Positions 9,415 through 19,084 of a stretch of DNA of 21,471 bases are shown piece after piece (position 1 is the stretch's first letter; every line of letters starts with the position of its first letter). Under the pieces are notes generated by a model. It did not search any database and had not been told where the DNA came from. It saw only the letters and a program-made list of their open reading frames with translations. The translations under genes and the position numbers were made by a program. Source of the DNA: Hypsibius dujardini (lineage: Eukaryota > Tardigrada > Eutardigrada > Parachela > Hypsibiidae); the NCBI GenBank assembly GCA_001579985.1, contig LRSR01011744.1:1-21471 (forward strand), given 5' to 3'.

Positions 9415-9930
9415 GATGAGGTCCTCACAAATTGGAAAAAGATAAAAAGATGATTGCCCCTCGTGATAGGGGCAAGTGGTGGGCAAAAGGGCAACATGCT
9501 TCTTTTTTAAAATTGAACTTAAAATTTAGCCTTTCGTTCCTGATCATTTTGAAACTTGTGGGCGTGGGATGCTGATTTCAAAGAGCCCCTTAGGACTTCA
9601 AAACACTTTCGAAAATTTCAGTTTTTCTTTCAAAACTGTGATTTGTTGGGGTCCAATGCAATGTGCAAACGTTATTCGTGATTAGTAGCTGCAACTGGGA
9701 GGTTAAAAAAATTCAAGAACACTACACATTTGATAGGAAACTGGAGTTTTTGAATTATTTTTGAAATTTCGGAGGCCTTAGAAAGTAGACCCTCACTCCT
9801 CAACTCCCCCCCCCCCGGGTAAAAATAATTAGGAACGAAAGGCCAAATTCAGGGCTCAATTGCCAAAAAAATGCGTTTTGCCCCTTTGCCCATTATCTGG
9901 TCTTACTATAATATAAGGGTTCTGATTCTG
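9415..9930 (+). repeat. Dispersed foldback repeat, copy 4 (most clearly inverted)
   Basis: The left arm (about 9415-9630) has GTCCTCACAAATTGG, GGGCAAAAGGGCAAC, CCTTTCGTTCCTGATCATTT and GAAACTTGTGGGCG. The right arm (about 9785-9925) holds the reverse complement of the same blocks: GGAACGAAAGGCCAAATT, TGCCCCTTTGCCCA and TAAGGGTTCTGA. The two arms flank a unique-looking centre (about 9630-9785). A run of ten or more C residues lies near 9808. This copy gives the best view of the element as a foldback of roughly 500 bases without coding capacity. Confidence 0.65.
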
Positions 9931-11110
9931 CTTTGTTCCGGAGAGAGCGAAATAAATAGATCTGAATTCCAGCTTATCTCGGTTTACTTTAAGCTTTATT
10001 CCGAAGTGAATTCCTGTTTCAACTTAGCACGCCTTTAGTTAAGCAGGCAATCGTTATGGAACGCCGCTCCTTACACAAGCAATTGAGTTAAGTTCTTCCT
10101 TTAATTAATCTAATCCACCGATCATACGCTTCAGTTCTCAGCAAATAGCTCCATAAATTTGATCTGTTCATGTCTATGACGCACTGAATCCCTATGTAAG
10201 AATTAGAAGCCAATTCATTTGAAACGTGAATAAAAAAGTTTAAAAAAGACTCCCTTATTTCATTTCAGAGGTAGACAATATGTAATACATGGGTTGCAAC
10301 CCTTAAAACTGCTTTTGTATTCACTGATCGGAGAACGCGCCACTGCAGTCTAGAGTTTCCAAAAGACGACAATACCTTTTACATGACTTAATCATATAAC
10401 AATAATCCATTAACAAATTGACAAACGTCAAATTTAAATTAGAAAATAGTTTTTGTGCATTTGGGTACATACAAAGGCTTAAACAGTTTGTATTAGCCTC
10501 AGCGCCCACCTAAAGATGGGCAAGGGAAGGCAACTTTCGCCAAGAACTTCATTTTTACAAGTCACGGCTTGGTTTTAACGTGTGCAAGAGCATCTTGCTC
10601 ACGCCCCCATCTATAGAAAGAAAAAGGGGAACCCATAAGATGTACCGTGTTTGTCCTAAAATTTAGCCCAAAATACTTTTATGAATAATTTGAATACGAA
10701 TGTAACGTATGACTTCAATATCGGGGCGTAATTGGTAGAATTCATTGAATTATTAATGGATTTCTTATTAGGATGTAGCACCGTGCGATTAAAGCGCGCA
10801 CGATAACGATCGTATACCTACTTAACGGAATTTTGTTGAGTCTTCAAGGCACAGGGAAGGGAAATGAAGCCAATCTCAATCATCTGAAGTTGTCGTTTAG
10901 CGACCAATCTTACGGTAAGCTGTTCAATATGATCCAAGTCAGATGAGTGCCACGTCACTTGCGTATCAGCAAGATGAATGGAACTGTGTGCCTAGTTCAT
11001 CAGCCCAAAATAAACGACTATAACGTTTATGGGAAAGTAGTAATCCGCCCAACGTTTGCTTTCCGGTTAGCTAGAACACTGGTCTTCAAGTGATTGAGCT
11101 GTATTGGTTG
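9931..11110. other. Intergenic region, nothing recognisable
   Basis: No gene, RNA gene or clear repeat is seen. The 62-residue frame at 10321-10509 (-) has no motif or splice support. Confidence 0.4.
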
Positions 11111-11116
11111 CAAGGG

Positions 11117-11460
11117 ATTCTTTAGGGTCCTTAAAAGACGCAATATGGATCCCTCATGGTAGAGCCAGGGGGCGGGCAAAGGGGCAAAGTGAATGGTTTT
11201 CAAAATTGAACCAAAATTCGGTCCTTTGTCTGTGACCATTTGGGAACTTGTGAGTGTGAGGGTTAGATCTCCAATGGCCTCCTGGGATTTCAAAACACAT
11301 TCAAAAACTTCCGTTTTTTTTATCAAAAGTGAACTATTGTTGAATGCTTTAACATCCCATTTGCATGCACTAATAGGGCGTAAATTTGACCCCAACAAAT
11401 CAAAAATTTGAAAGAGCAACAGATGTTTTTGAAAAATATTTTCTTGAAAAATCAAAAATT
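11117..11460 (+). repeat. Dispersed foldback repeat, copy 5
   Basis: The head reads TTCTTTAGGGTCCTTAAAAG, followed by GGGCGGGCAAAGGGGCAAAG, CAAAATTGAACCAAAATTCG and CCATTTGGGAACTTGTG. Further in, CCCATTTGCATGCACTAATAG aligns with CCATTTGCAGTGATTATTAG of copy 2 (near 6208). It is in the same orientation as the other four copies. The open frames across it (11027-11455 and 11193-11411) are incidental. Confidence 0.65.
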
Positions 11461-12278
11461 TGATTTACGAGTCTCTAATGCAGGGTTGGCTTTTCTTAGG
11501 CTCTCGCGCACCAGGTCCACCAGGTGACGGGGAAGCGGAAGAGAGTAATGGTCAATAGTCAGTGATCACGTTATCGCCGCAACCATTCTCAATCTGAAAA
11601 AGGCAGTTGACACATGCCTCCGCACGCTAAGGTGGAAGCTCGGTGCCAGATGGGATCTTGGGAATGGACATCTTTCATACTGCAATTTCCCATCACTTGG
11701 TTTTTTGTTTATTTTATAAATCAATAAATGTATCATGAACATCTGCTGCAATACAAATGCAGTACGAACTCCCTCGCAAGCCAAGTGTCAAAATTGAGAA
11801 ATACGAAAAAATACATTTGTGCTAAGGGACAGCATTGCAACATTTTAGAACCTAAGAGATTTTAGGAGTGTGATGTATGGTAGTGAGAGTCACCTTGAAC
11901 TGTTGACACTCTTTTTTGATACATTTGTATGTTAGCATGTGGACTGGCGAGTATCCGTGAGCCGGTAGTTTGGACAAGAACTGGAGTCTTTAGAATGAAT
12001 ACTAATTTTCCCTCGAGTCTCTTGAGTCCCTTCGAACATTGCAAGGAGGAGGGACGTGGACGTGAGCCTCAACTGGTCAGCGTTAGGCCTTTTTTAAACT
12101 CGAACTTTATAAACTATGGAATGTTACAGCCATATTTGTGCCACCGTGTAACACAAAGCAAATTTCTTGTCCGGTACAGAAAATAGGCAAACCGAAATTT
12201 ATATAACCAGTAAATGGATTTATACAGACCGTTAAGCATTTGAGCCTATTTCAGCGCTGCCAAAAAAATGTCACTATC
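11461..12278. other. Intergenic region, nothing recognisable
   Basis: Short overlapping frames on both strands (11566-11784, 11862-12044, 11929-12186) show no domain motif. I see no gene that I can support. Confidence 0.35.
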
Positions 12279-12491
12279 TTAAGATACATGCAATGGAACA
12301 GCCTGGCAACAGGAACTGACGTCCCTCTTGGCGGTGACATCTTGAATGTCGTCGTAATCTTGCGCCCAACCGAGAACTATGCTAAACCATTTGCCGTTCC
12401 TATTTGCTCTGCCGGCCTTCAGAACAACACTGAATGTTTTCCCAAGGAGTTTTACAGTTGCTGCTGGTATAGCTTTACGAAAGGAACACAT
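12279..12491 (-). other. Unassigned exon-like open frame, faintly galectin-like
   Basis: A 70-codon frame reads in part GKTFSVVLKAGR, then KWFSIVLGW and a DYDDI acidic stretch, ending AVPLH before a possible donor CAT/GTATCT at about 12296. The pattern of a G-x-x-F-x-V strand, then FSI-L, then an acidic D-x-x-LH region recalls the beta-strands of galectin carbohydrate-recognition domains. The conserved H-N-R/W signature is not present. A possible acceptor (TTTCGTAAAG) lies near the start. It sits 3' of the two-exon receptor on the same strand but does not join to it. The resemblance may be chance. Confidence 0.22.
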
Positions 12492-12499
12492 TGACTACA

Positions 12500-13276
12500 A
12501 TTCGTTCAGCTACCATTACTTTTTGAAATGACAAACCGCAATTTGCAGCAGTCTTTGATTAAGAAATTAGTTAGATGACTTTTGCAGTATTAATACAATT
12601 CATTTTCACATTTATTTTGTTAGGGAACATCCTTTAATGACGTCAGTATTGGTTAGGGGGTGGGGTGCAAAAAACCCTTTGCTTTGGGGAACCCAGTAGG
12701 CTTAGAAATAATCAATTTTGAATTTTTGTTGGCATTACACATTCCATGAAAATGCCGGCAAGCTCTGTGAAGGATAAGGATTTCAAATAGTTTAGTGAAA
12801 TTCGATTGGAGAGCTATGTGCTTGCTGTTCAGCAAACATTTTCATAGTAACCGAGCACGCCGTATCAGCTGTTTTTCAATGCATTCGTTAGTTCTTGCCC
12901 GGAGTTCCCAAGCGAGAGAGCTACCGGCGCGCGAACAAGAACCGGTGGAGGACAAGATCGATTTGGAGTGATAAAGACATATTTCAAAAAAAAAATTCTG
13001 TAATGGAAAGAATCTATGGTTTTTGACTTCAGAAATTGAAAATCTACGGGGTGTTACAAAAATTCTGACGAACTCTGACGTTAGGAGAAGGGTGTTGGGT
13101 CGCCTAATAAAAATTACTGACTTCATTAACGGATGTTCCCTTACTAAATACGGGATTAAAGCTGCGAAGATAGATAGACAATAAGAGCATCATGACGCAG
13201 ATGACATAGTGTCTGTTTTTACAATAATTCATGCAGCACACAAGCATCGTTTGAAAGTGTTAACGTTCATTTAAGA
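12500..13276. other. Region downstream of the two-exon receptor
   Basis: This should include the 3' UTR of the minus-strand receptor that ends at 13277. A minus-strand AATAAA (TTTATT at 12611-12616) is the first good poly(A) signal I see, about 660 bases past the stop. The frame at 12842-13126 has no recognisable motif. Confidence 0.35.
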
Positions 13277-14582
13277 TCAAAAACAGCGACAACGGGTGAG
13301 TCGAATTGTTTCTTCACGGAGGTCACGGAAAAAGGTCCAGTAGATAAGCGGATCCACGACCATATTCAGCGAGGTCAGCATAACCGAGAAGGAGTTGAAG
13401 TCGTGCAGATACGGAATCTGAGCTTCATTAGGATGATATTGAATTAAGGTGTACGTCACGGTTAGCGGAGCTGAGCAGACAATTTGCACCAGCATCATCC
13501 ACATGGATAGGTTCCCGGATCTCCTAGCGTTGGCCCTGTCAGCGGCTTTTTTTAATACTTGTGCTTTGACAGCTGTGACAGAGGGCTCTAGGTCTGCATT
13601 CGCATCCGCACGTTTTTCGGTTCCCAACATTGATGTCTTATCTGTGTAAAAAAATGTTATTAAGGAGTACCTATGTGTCTGTGTCTGTGTCTGTGTCTGT
13701 GTCTGTGTCTGTGTCTGTGTCTGTGTCTGTGTCTGTGTCTTGTGTCTGTGTGCCTGTGTGCCTTTGTCTGTGACTGTGCTTCTGTTTGTGTCTTTGTTTG
13801 TGTATGTGGCTGGGTCTCTGTCTGTCCCCGCGTCTACGTCTGCCTCTGTGTTTGCCTACATGCTAGAGGGTTTTAAGTTTACCTGTTCTAGTACTGGGAC
13901 TTGACGCAATACGTCTTTGCCGACCTCGGATCATCCCCAGGAGAATTGGGTAGGAAACGTACGTGAAAAAGAGCGGCAAATAATACGTAATCATTCTCAC
14001 CACAATCTGATAGGATACAAAGACTCTGTGAATATCACATCTGGCTCCCACTGTAACAGTTTTAGTGTGGATAACGTCTGCGATAAAAAGCGGAAGGTAC
14101 AGCAGGAGATAAGCACCACACAAACCAACGGTAACTTTTACCCCGAAGGCGATCGTTTTCTGTCTATACCAAACGGGTGCCAATAGGGCGAGCCAACGAT
14201 CCAACCCAATAGCCATTTGTTGCAGCAACGCCAACGACGGAAAAGTCCATGCCCCAAACTTATAAATGGCACAAAACGGTTTCAACGTAAGCAATCGTGG
14301 ATTGAGGAACGCGACAATGTTTAGTGGACCCTCAATTAACAACATCACAAACTCGATTACGACAAAATTTAATATCTGAATCGTGAAGGATGTGATGAGA
14401 CGTGGGCGTCGGACAAAGGCTAAAATGATGTAGAAATTGAAGATGAAGGATAGGACGACCGTTAGCGCTCCAACGTACAGATTGAAGGTCACGAAACTTC
14501 TTAGTTGCATAAGATCGTAATGGGGGATGTTTTCTATGGAGCTGTTCGAGAGATTACCGTTTGAGGACAAGTTGGAAACCAT
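13277..14582 (-). CDS. Rhodopsin-class 7TM G-protein-coupled receptor, two exons, orphan
   Basis: This is a plasma-membrane receptor with unknown ligand. Exon 1 is 14582-13883 and exon 2 is 13641-13277. Donor AACAG/GTAAAC and acceptor TTTACACAG/AT are strong, and the intron (241 bp, phase 1) splits D234 in the third intracellular loop. The joined protein is 354 aa. The ATG at 14582 has A at -3 and G at +4. N-glycosylation sites are N4, N10 and N13. Helices start near 31, 64, 101, 145, 192, 278 and 313. C104 (3.25) pairs with C182 in loop 2; D128-R129-W130 is the DRY equivalent; P203 is 5.50; C289-S-A-P292 is the CWxP equivalent; D330-P-L-I-Y334 is a DPxxY motif. The C-terminus CRCF offers palmitoylation cysteines. 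Oddities: E77 replaces D2.50, there is no tryptophan at 4.50, and the short tail ends about 10 residues after helix 8 begins. The intact frame suggests a working gene. Confidence 0.9.
13674..13740 (+). repeat. (GTGTCT)11 hexanucleotide microsatellite
   Basis: Eleven perfect GTGTCT units (13675-13740) are followed by degenerate TGTGCCTGTG/TTTGTCTGTG sequence to about 13858. The array fills most of the receptor's single intron. On the coding strand it is AGACAC, a CA-rich tract upstream of the acceptor. The cysteine/leucine frame across it is only a translation of the repeat. Confidence 0.95.
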
Positions 14583-14594
14583 TTTTTTCTTCAA

Positions 14595-15500
14595 TCAAAT
14601 ATTATGAAAAAAAGAAATCTTTCGAGAAAAGAGTTTTTCGAAAAGAAGAAATTGCAGCAATGACTTTTCCGTCAGTGACGTTCCTGTTTATTTTCAACTC
14701 CAATATCCATTGATGGGACAGAAAACTGGAAATAGTCTTGGGACTATTATGCATATATGACACGGTTGCTTTCGGAAACAGCTCCCATCGCGTGAGAGAT
14801 TATATGTCCAATTACGGCCACATAATAGGACTCGGGTCGGAATGTTTTTGCCGTCTTTGAGGCGTTCAAAGACGCGAATGACGCGATTCCGCAGATTACC
14901 TTTTCCAGCGGAGGAAGCAATGAATTCAATCTGTCAGGCAGCAGGTTCAATGATGTACAAGCGCTGCGAGGCAATCAAGGCACGATCGGGAATTGTGTCT
15001 AGGCCGTCTTTTGTGGTGAGGGTCTTTGTTGTTCAAGGTCCAATTTTTGGGTCAAAGATCTCCATACGAAAAAGACAGCTTTCTTTTCTAGAAGTCAAGC
15101 ATTGGCTGTGTATACAATTTATGTTTGGGTGAAGTTGTCATATAGACCTTTCCGAAAGCACTATTCGAAATACGGTTACAATCGATAACAGTTGCACCTA
15201 TTGTGTTACATACCGTTCTATATTGCGTAAAAAAGCTGTTTGTAACTATTTTTATTCCCTGAAGTAAAAAGGTGAACAAACGGAGTACCACTTATGATAC
15301 CAATTTTATTGGGACTTCAGAGTTATTTTGAAAATCTGGAAATGGAGAAAATCTTTTCGATTTCAATAATTTTGTTACACACAAAATTGTAAAAGTACTT
15401 GTAGTGTTGGTAAAGGATGCATGAGTACAGTGTCAACTGGACAGTCATTTTGCTAATTAAACTATCTTCCTCATTGTGAATTTGATTGTTAAAATTGTTG
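14595..15500. other. Upstream region of the two-exon receptor
   Basis: A promoter for the minus-strand receptor is expected here but none is clear. Between about 14747 and 15015 both strands are unusually open (75 codons minus, 96 codons plus) and less AT-rich than the surroundings. The minus frame includes RPESYYVAVIGHIISHAMGA. I do not recognise it; it may be an exon fragment or relic. Confidence 0.3.
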
Positions 15501-15503
15501 TGA

Positions 15504-15575
15504 GTCCCTGTTAGCTCAGCGGTGTGGGTTCTGCCTTACGTGAGAAGCGCGACGGCTCAATTCAACTACATGACT
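15504..15575 (+). repeat. tRNA-like patch, possible SINE head
   Basis: TAGCTCAGCGGT (from 15512) matches the pol III A-box consensus TRGCNNAGYNGG at 11 of 12 positions. GGCTCAATTCA (15554-15564) matches the B-box GGTTCGANTCC at 8 of 11. The spacing is normal for a tRNA. The acceptor arm does not close: GTCCCTG at 15504-15510 has no CAGGGAC partner. It is therefore not a working tRNA gene, and a decayed tRNA or the 5' end of a SINE is more likely. Confidence 0.35.
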
Positions 15576-16413
15576 GCGACGCGGGATGTGTAACGCAGAT
15601 AATTAATGTGGTGATAATTCGTCGATACTCAAGTATCTTCAAAACAGAATATACGAACCTCCTGTCAGTAGTCCAAAGTTCGAAGAAGTTCGTCCTGGTA
15701 CACAGTCAAGGTTGTGCAAATGTTTACAATATGACGTCGCACAATCAGATCGTCAAAACGATTTGTGAAGTGGGACGCCATCCGATTCCCAAGATTCTTG
15801 TACGTGACGCTGGAAATGGACAGCAGGTTGATTGAATTTGTTCGGTATATGTTAATTAGAAAATTATATAACTACATAATCGTATAGTAGCTTTTCTCCG
15901 TTTTTGTCGTTCCTCCTTCCATACCAAATTGTATTATAATTTTATTAAATTTTATTTATTAGTACATTAACTATTTATTCTTACGCAAATTTTGTAAAAT
16001 GTAAAAATGACGTGAAAATCGTGTACAAACTATTATTTAAAATTTTATTATTACTATTACCATTATTATTTTATTAAATTTTATTATTATTATTGAAATT
16101 ATGCAAATTATGAAAATTATGTCTCATACGACTTTTTATTATATATAAGCGTTCAGGCTTAAAAAATACGTATGCGCGTGGATTTGCAAAGTGAAAATTT
16201 CCCGTAATACTCTTTGGATTCCACCTTGAGATCAGAAATAGAGGTTCAAAGTTGCACAACCTTGCTTATCACGACAGATGTAGGCAGAGTTTCCGCTCTG
16301 AGGACATTCCGTTGTAATCATACTTTTTAGTCACAATGTTTTCGATCGTTCGCGTGACCGCATATTTCATGCACAGCTTAATTACGATAACGTTAAGTGT
16401 TTCTAATTTTCAG
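15576..16413. other. AT-rich spacer, TTTATTA-rich
   Basis: The frame at 15524-15835 starts inside the tRNA-like patch and has no recognisable domain. From about 15840 to 16150 the DNA is a very AT-rich TTATTA/ATTTTATTA low-complexity tract. No gene is supported. Confidence 0.4.
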
Positions 16414-16575
16414 GGCGTGTCTGTGAAAGTGGAAGTTCGCGACAAAGATCTCTTCACACCGAACGACATGATCGAATAATTTAATTGCCAGTTCCGTTTA
16501 CGCCGTTGCGGAAAGAGCCTACAAACTGATCCCAAGGTTTGGCTTGCTGACCGCTGCATGGACCACATCAAAACG
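16414..16575 (+). pseudogene. Exon-like fragment with internal stop (secreted-protein style)
   Basis: A good acceptor (TTTCTAATTTTCAG, ending 16413) precedes a phase-0-readable frame: GVSVKVEVRDKDLFTPNDMIE, a TAA stop at 16477-16479, then FNCQFRLRRCGKS and WLADRCMDHIKT before a possible donor ACG/GTATTA at 16576. The V-x-V-x-V-x-DKD-(x)n-D-x-I strand pattern with following cysteines resembles the N-terminal C2-like region of extracellular proteins such as Notch ligands. This is a family-style impression, not an assignment. The stop is one G-to-T change from GAA. I take it as a relic exon; no partner exons were found. Confidence 0.35.
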
Positions 16576-16579
16576 GTAT

Positions 16580-17661
16580 TATAGTTGATCCGTTTCAGTA
16601 CTTCGGGTTCAACCCTTTTTAATAAAAATATCGTGTTTTTTAGACTTTATTATCGCTTCCGGATTTACTCAATTTATTCCACGGAATACTTCGTTCCGTT
16701 TTAAACGAGACCATTGTAACTCCGTTGGAGAATTCAACGGCAGCCATAATCTTTAACAAATTTATACTATTACTTGAATAGAGTGACAGTTGAGATCCCC
16801 AGTGTAAACTTGTACGAAAATTGAGAGAAACCCACATTTGACCCACATTGTTGGAAGGATATTGGTTATATCTAGATTTTTTTGTGTCGTAAATTCTATA
16901 GGATGGGATATGTTCATGCACTGTTTTTGTCGAAAGTTATTTTGAAGCTTTTTTTTAAAAAGATCTTAGTTTGGACAGGTAGCCCTATACTCGAATCTAT
17001 GACTAGTGATATGTATTAATCAGTGAAATCTTTGGTTCTTTGTAATTTATCTATAAAGCTAAACAGTCTCATTCTCAAAGGTTAAGTAGGTTCAAGCATG
17101 AACGCGTATTCCCAGTTTAAAAAAAGGTTAAAGTCCCATGTCAAAGGATTTGTCCGAGCGACTATGCGTGCCCCAGATAACTTTTGTATCAGCGACATCT
17201 ATAGGAAGCAATACCGTAAATAACAAGTGTCTGCATGGCCGCAACCATTCTGTAAAATGTGATGTACCAGTCCGCTACTCAATGTCTAGTCGTAATATAA
17301 CGGACTGGACCACCACCGCCACCAGACTATTGTACTGTTTACCGCCCCGTCGATTATGTGACAGGCATGCTTTTAGGACTATAATAATAATGAATTCCAA
17401 GTTGGAGAGCGAGGACATGGATGTTCCTTAATAAAACGAATTCTTTGATGAAAGATCGCACGTTGATCACACTTGGTAAATGCAAAAGTCATGATACACG
17501 CCATTGGAGGACAATATTACGGTATAGAAGGGTCGTAATTTCACAGGAATAAAGATCGCACCATTTTCAAATTGTGGCAAGTACAAAACAAGGTCCATTG
17601 ACAAGCATGAACTGTTTCATTAGGTAAGATTGCAGTCGTCTGTGGCTTTGCTGTGTTTCTA
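16580..17661. other. Intergenic region left of the mariner element
   Basis: No gene is supported. The 97-codon frame at 17138-17431 (+) has several cysteines (including a YCLPPRRLC stretch) but no family match that I know and no good splice sites. Confidence 0.35.
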
Positions 17662-17691
17662 CAGAGGTTAAACCACTTGATGGTGCTTAGT
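17662..17691 (+). repeat. Left terminal inverted repeat of the mariner element
   Basis: This 30-base terminus is flanked on its left by TA. It differs from the reverse complement of the right terminus only at one base (TTAGT against TCAGT near the inner end). Confidence 0.92.
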
Positions 17692-17790
17692 TTTTAATTA
17701 ATTCCCGCGTGCACAATTTCACTTCAAATTTTTCAAAACATGCTCGATTTGAAGCCCCTGCCTCTCTATCATAAGTTTAACACGTTTCGG

Positions 17791-18690
17791 CTAGGATTGC
17801 AAAGCGCTAATAATTTTACTTTGGTCTAAATTCGACCACACCTTTGGCATAACCCGTTTCAAATCTGCCACTGTAGTAGCAGCGTGGTCAAACATTTTCC
17901 ACTTAAACAAACCATTCACAAAAAAATCCATGGGTACCAGGTCAGGGCTATTGCCCATCCAGTGCTCTTTCGGAATGAACTTGATTAAAGCCATTCTTGG
18001 GTGATTCCGGAAGAGTGCGCTGGAACACTGTCATGGCGGAAGACGACCTTATTGGTATGCTCTCCCGAAAACAGTTTCCGAATGTCGTTCTTGAAAAGCG
18101 GCTTCAAAACATGTTGGATGTAGTACTCACTGTTAATTTTCGCTCCGGGTTTGATGAAGCGGATCGTAGTTATTCCACGGGAGCAAACGCCGGCCACAAA
18201 CATGACGCCCTTGAGGTGAGATTCCTTCCAGAATTTGGTCCATCTTTCCGGACTCCATTCTCCCCAAAACTTGTAGTAAATCTTCCGGATCCCGTTAATG
18301 TCAGTCAGATAAACCCAGGCCTCATCAATAGTGATAATGTTCTTCCACTTTCGGCCGTTGATCTAGCGCAGGAACCTCGGGCCTCAGTCGAGCCGTTGTT
18401 TAGCCTGCTTTTTTGACAGGGCATGAACACGGCACTTTTTCCGCACCTTCCCCTCCAAATCCTGGCTATTGACGCGAGCAATGGCAGCCACCAGACCAGG
18501 AGTTCGGAGTTTTGGGGAGCCACGGAATTTTACAGATGACGATGCAGTATCACTTCTGGCTTCCTGGTTGATATTTTTCCTGATGAGATTAGATATTGCT
18601 CTCTGAGAAACAACGATATTCCTGATCTTCAATGCTTTTACAATTTTTCTGGTTGATTATTTCAAACTGACCAATCTCAAAATAGACTCC
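17791..18690 (-). pseudogene. Broken mariner-type transposase
   Basis: Reading right to left on the minus strand, the N-terminal helix-turn-helix part includes KIVKALKIRNIVVSQRAISN, preceded by an in-frame stop and with no clean start codon. After QAKQRLD (near 18384) a stop and frame change occur. The core then reads NIITIDEAWVYLTD (first catalytic aspartate), GVMFVAGVCSRGITTIRF and VVFRHDSVPAHSSG (second aspartate). A further frameshift at about 17985-17994 separates TQEWL from LIKFIPKEHW. The end reads GNSPDLVPMDFF (third aspartate) and stops at 17791. The spacing of the second and third aspartates, about 35 residues as it stands with a small deletion at the frameshift, suits a DD37D-like mariner. 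At least two frame breaks and one or more stops make it non-coding. Confidence 0.85.
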
Positions 18691-18835
18691 CTCACACCCA
18701 AATCTATCTTGCACCTATCTTGCATCCAAATGAGACAAGAAATATTTTACACATGTGAAATTGAGTGGAGCACGTGTTGGGTTTTTGAGATTTGGAAATC
18801 AGATAAGGCGCCATGTACAGGTGTGAATATGAGTC

Positions 18836-18865
18836 ACTGAGCACCATCAAGTGGTTTAACCTCTG
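18836..18865 (-). repeat. Right terminal inverted repeat of the mariner element
   Basis: This 30-base terminus pairs with 17662-17691 with one mismatch, and TA follows it at 18866-18867. Confidence 0.92.
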
Positions 18866-18932
18866 TAACGTCGTTTCTTTGACTGATCAACCTGACCCTT
18901 TCTTTCTTTCTTTTTTTCTTACTTTTTTGAAG

Positions 18933-19084
18933 GTCGCGGGGACATTTGCCATCTTTTGCACCATTGATCCCACTGCACCTTCCGCCATCTGGATTGTTTT
19001 GGGAGATTCCCCATATGGGAAGCGGGGGGAATACTTCTCCCATCTTGATAGTTACCACTTGGTTGCTCCGCGCAAGGCCGAGGG
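18933..19084 (+). other. Candidate orphan exon with strong splice sites
   Basis: A long pyrimidine tract (TTTCTTTCTTTTTTTCTTAC and on) ends in GAAG at 18932, and GTGAGT follows at 19085. The 152-base interval is open in the frame that reads AGTFAIFC, then IVLGDSPYGKRGEY and DSYHLVAPRKAEG. The splice signals are among the best in the window. However, other frames on both strands are also open here, and I recognise no domain and no partner exon. It may be one exon of a gene interrupted by other repeats, or a relic. Confidence 0.3.

Larger units (their letters stand above)
17662..18865 (-). mobile_element. Mariner-type DNA transposon with both terminal repeats
   Basis: The element is 1204 bp. 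The left terminal inverted repeat (17662-17691) begins CAGAGGTTAAACCACTTGAT, and the right one (18836-18865) is its reverse complement over 30 bases with one mismatch. TA stands immediately outside each end (17660-17661 and 18866-18867), the target-site duplication used by the Tc1/mariner superfamily. Length, termini and the internal transposase relic on the minus strand all agree with a mariner-like element. It inserted in intergenic DNA just left of an exon-like segment at 18933. Confidence 0.92.

Noticed and set aside
9785-9900. Poly-C run near 9808 as a biological signal
   Set aside because: It sits in the arm of a foldback repeat and is most simply a repeat-derived homopolymer, possibly of uncertain length.
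13673-13876. Open frame encoding a cysteine-leucine-rich protein on the plus strand
   Set aside because: It is only the translation of the GTGTCT microsatellite within a receptor intron.
15504-15575. Functional tRNA gene
   Set aside because: The acceptor stem cannot close and the B-box is degenerate.
17997-18416. 139-codon plus-strand frame across the mariner element
   Set aside because: It is antisense to the transposase core, whose catalytic motifs are on the minus strand.
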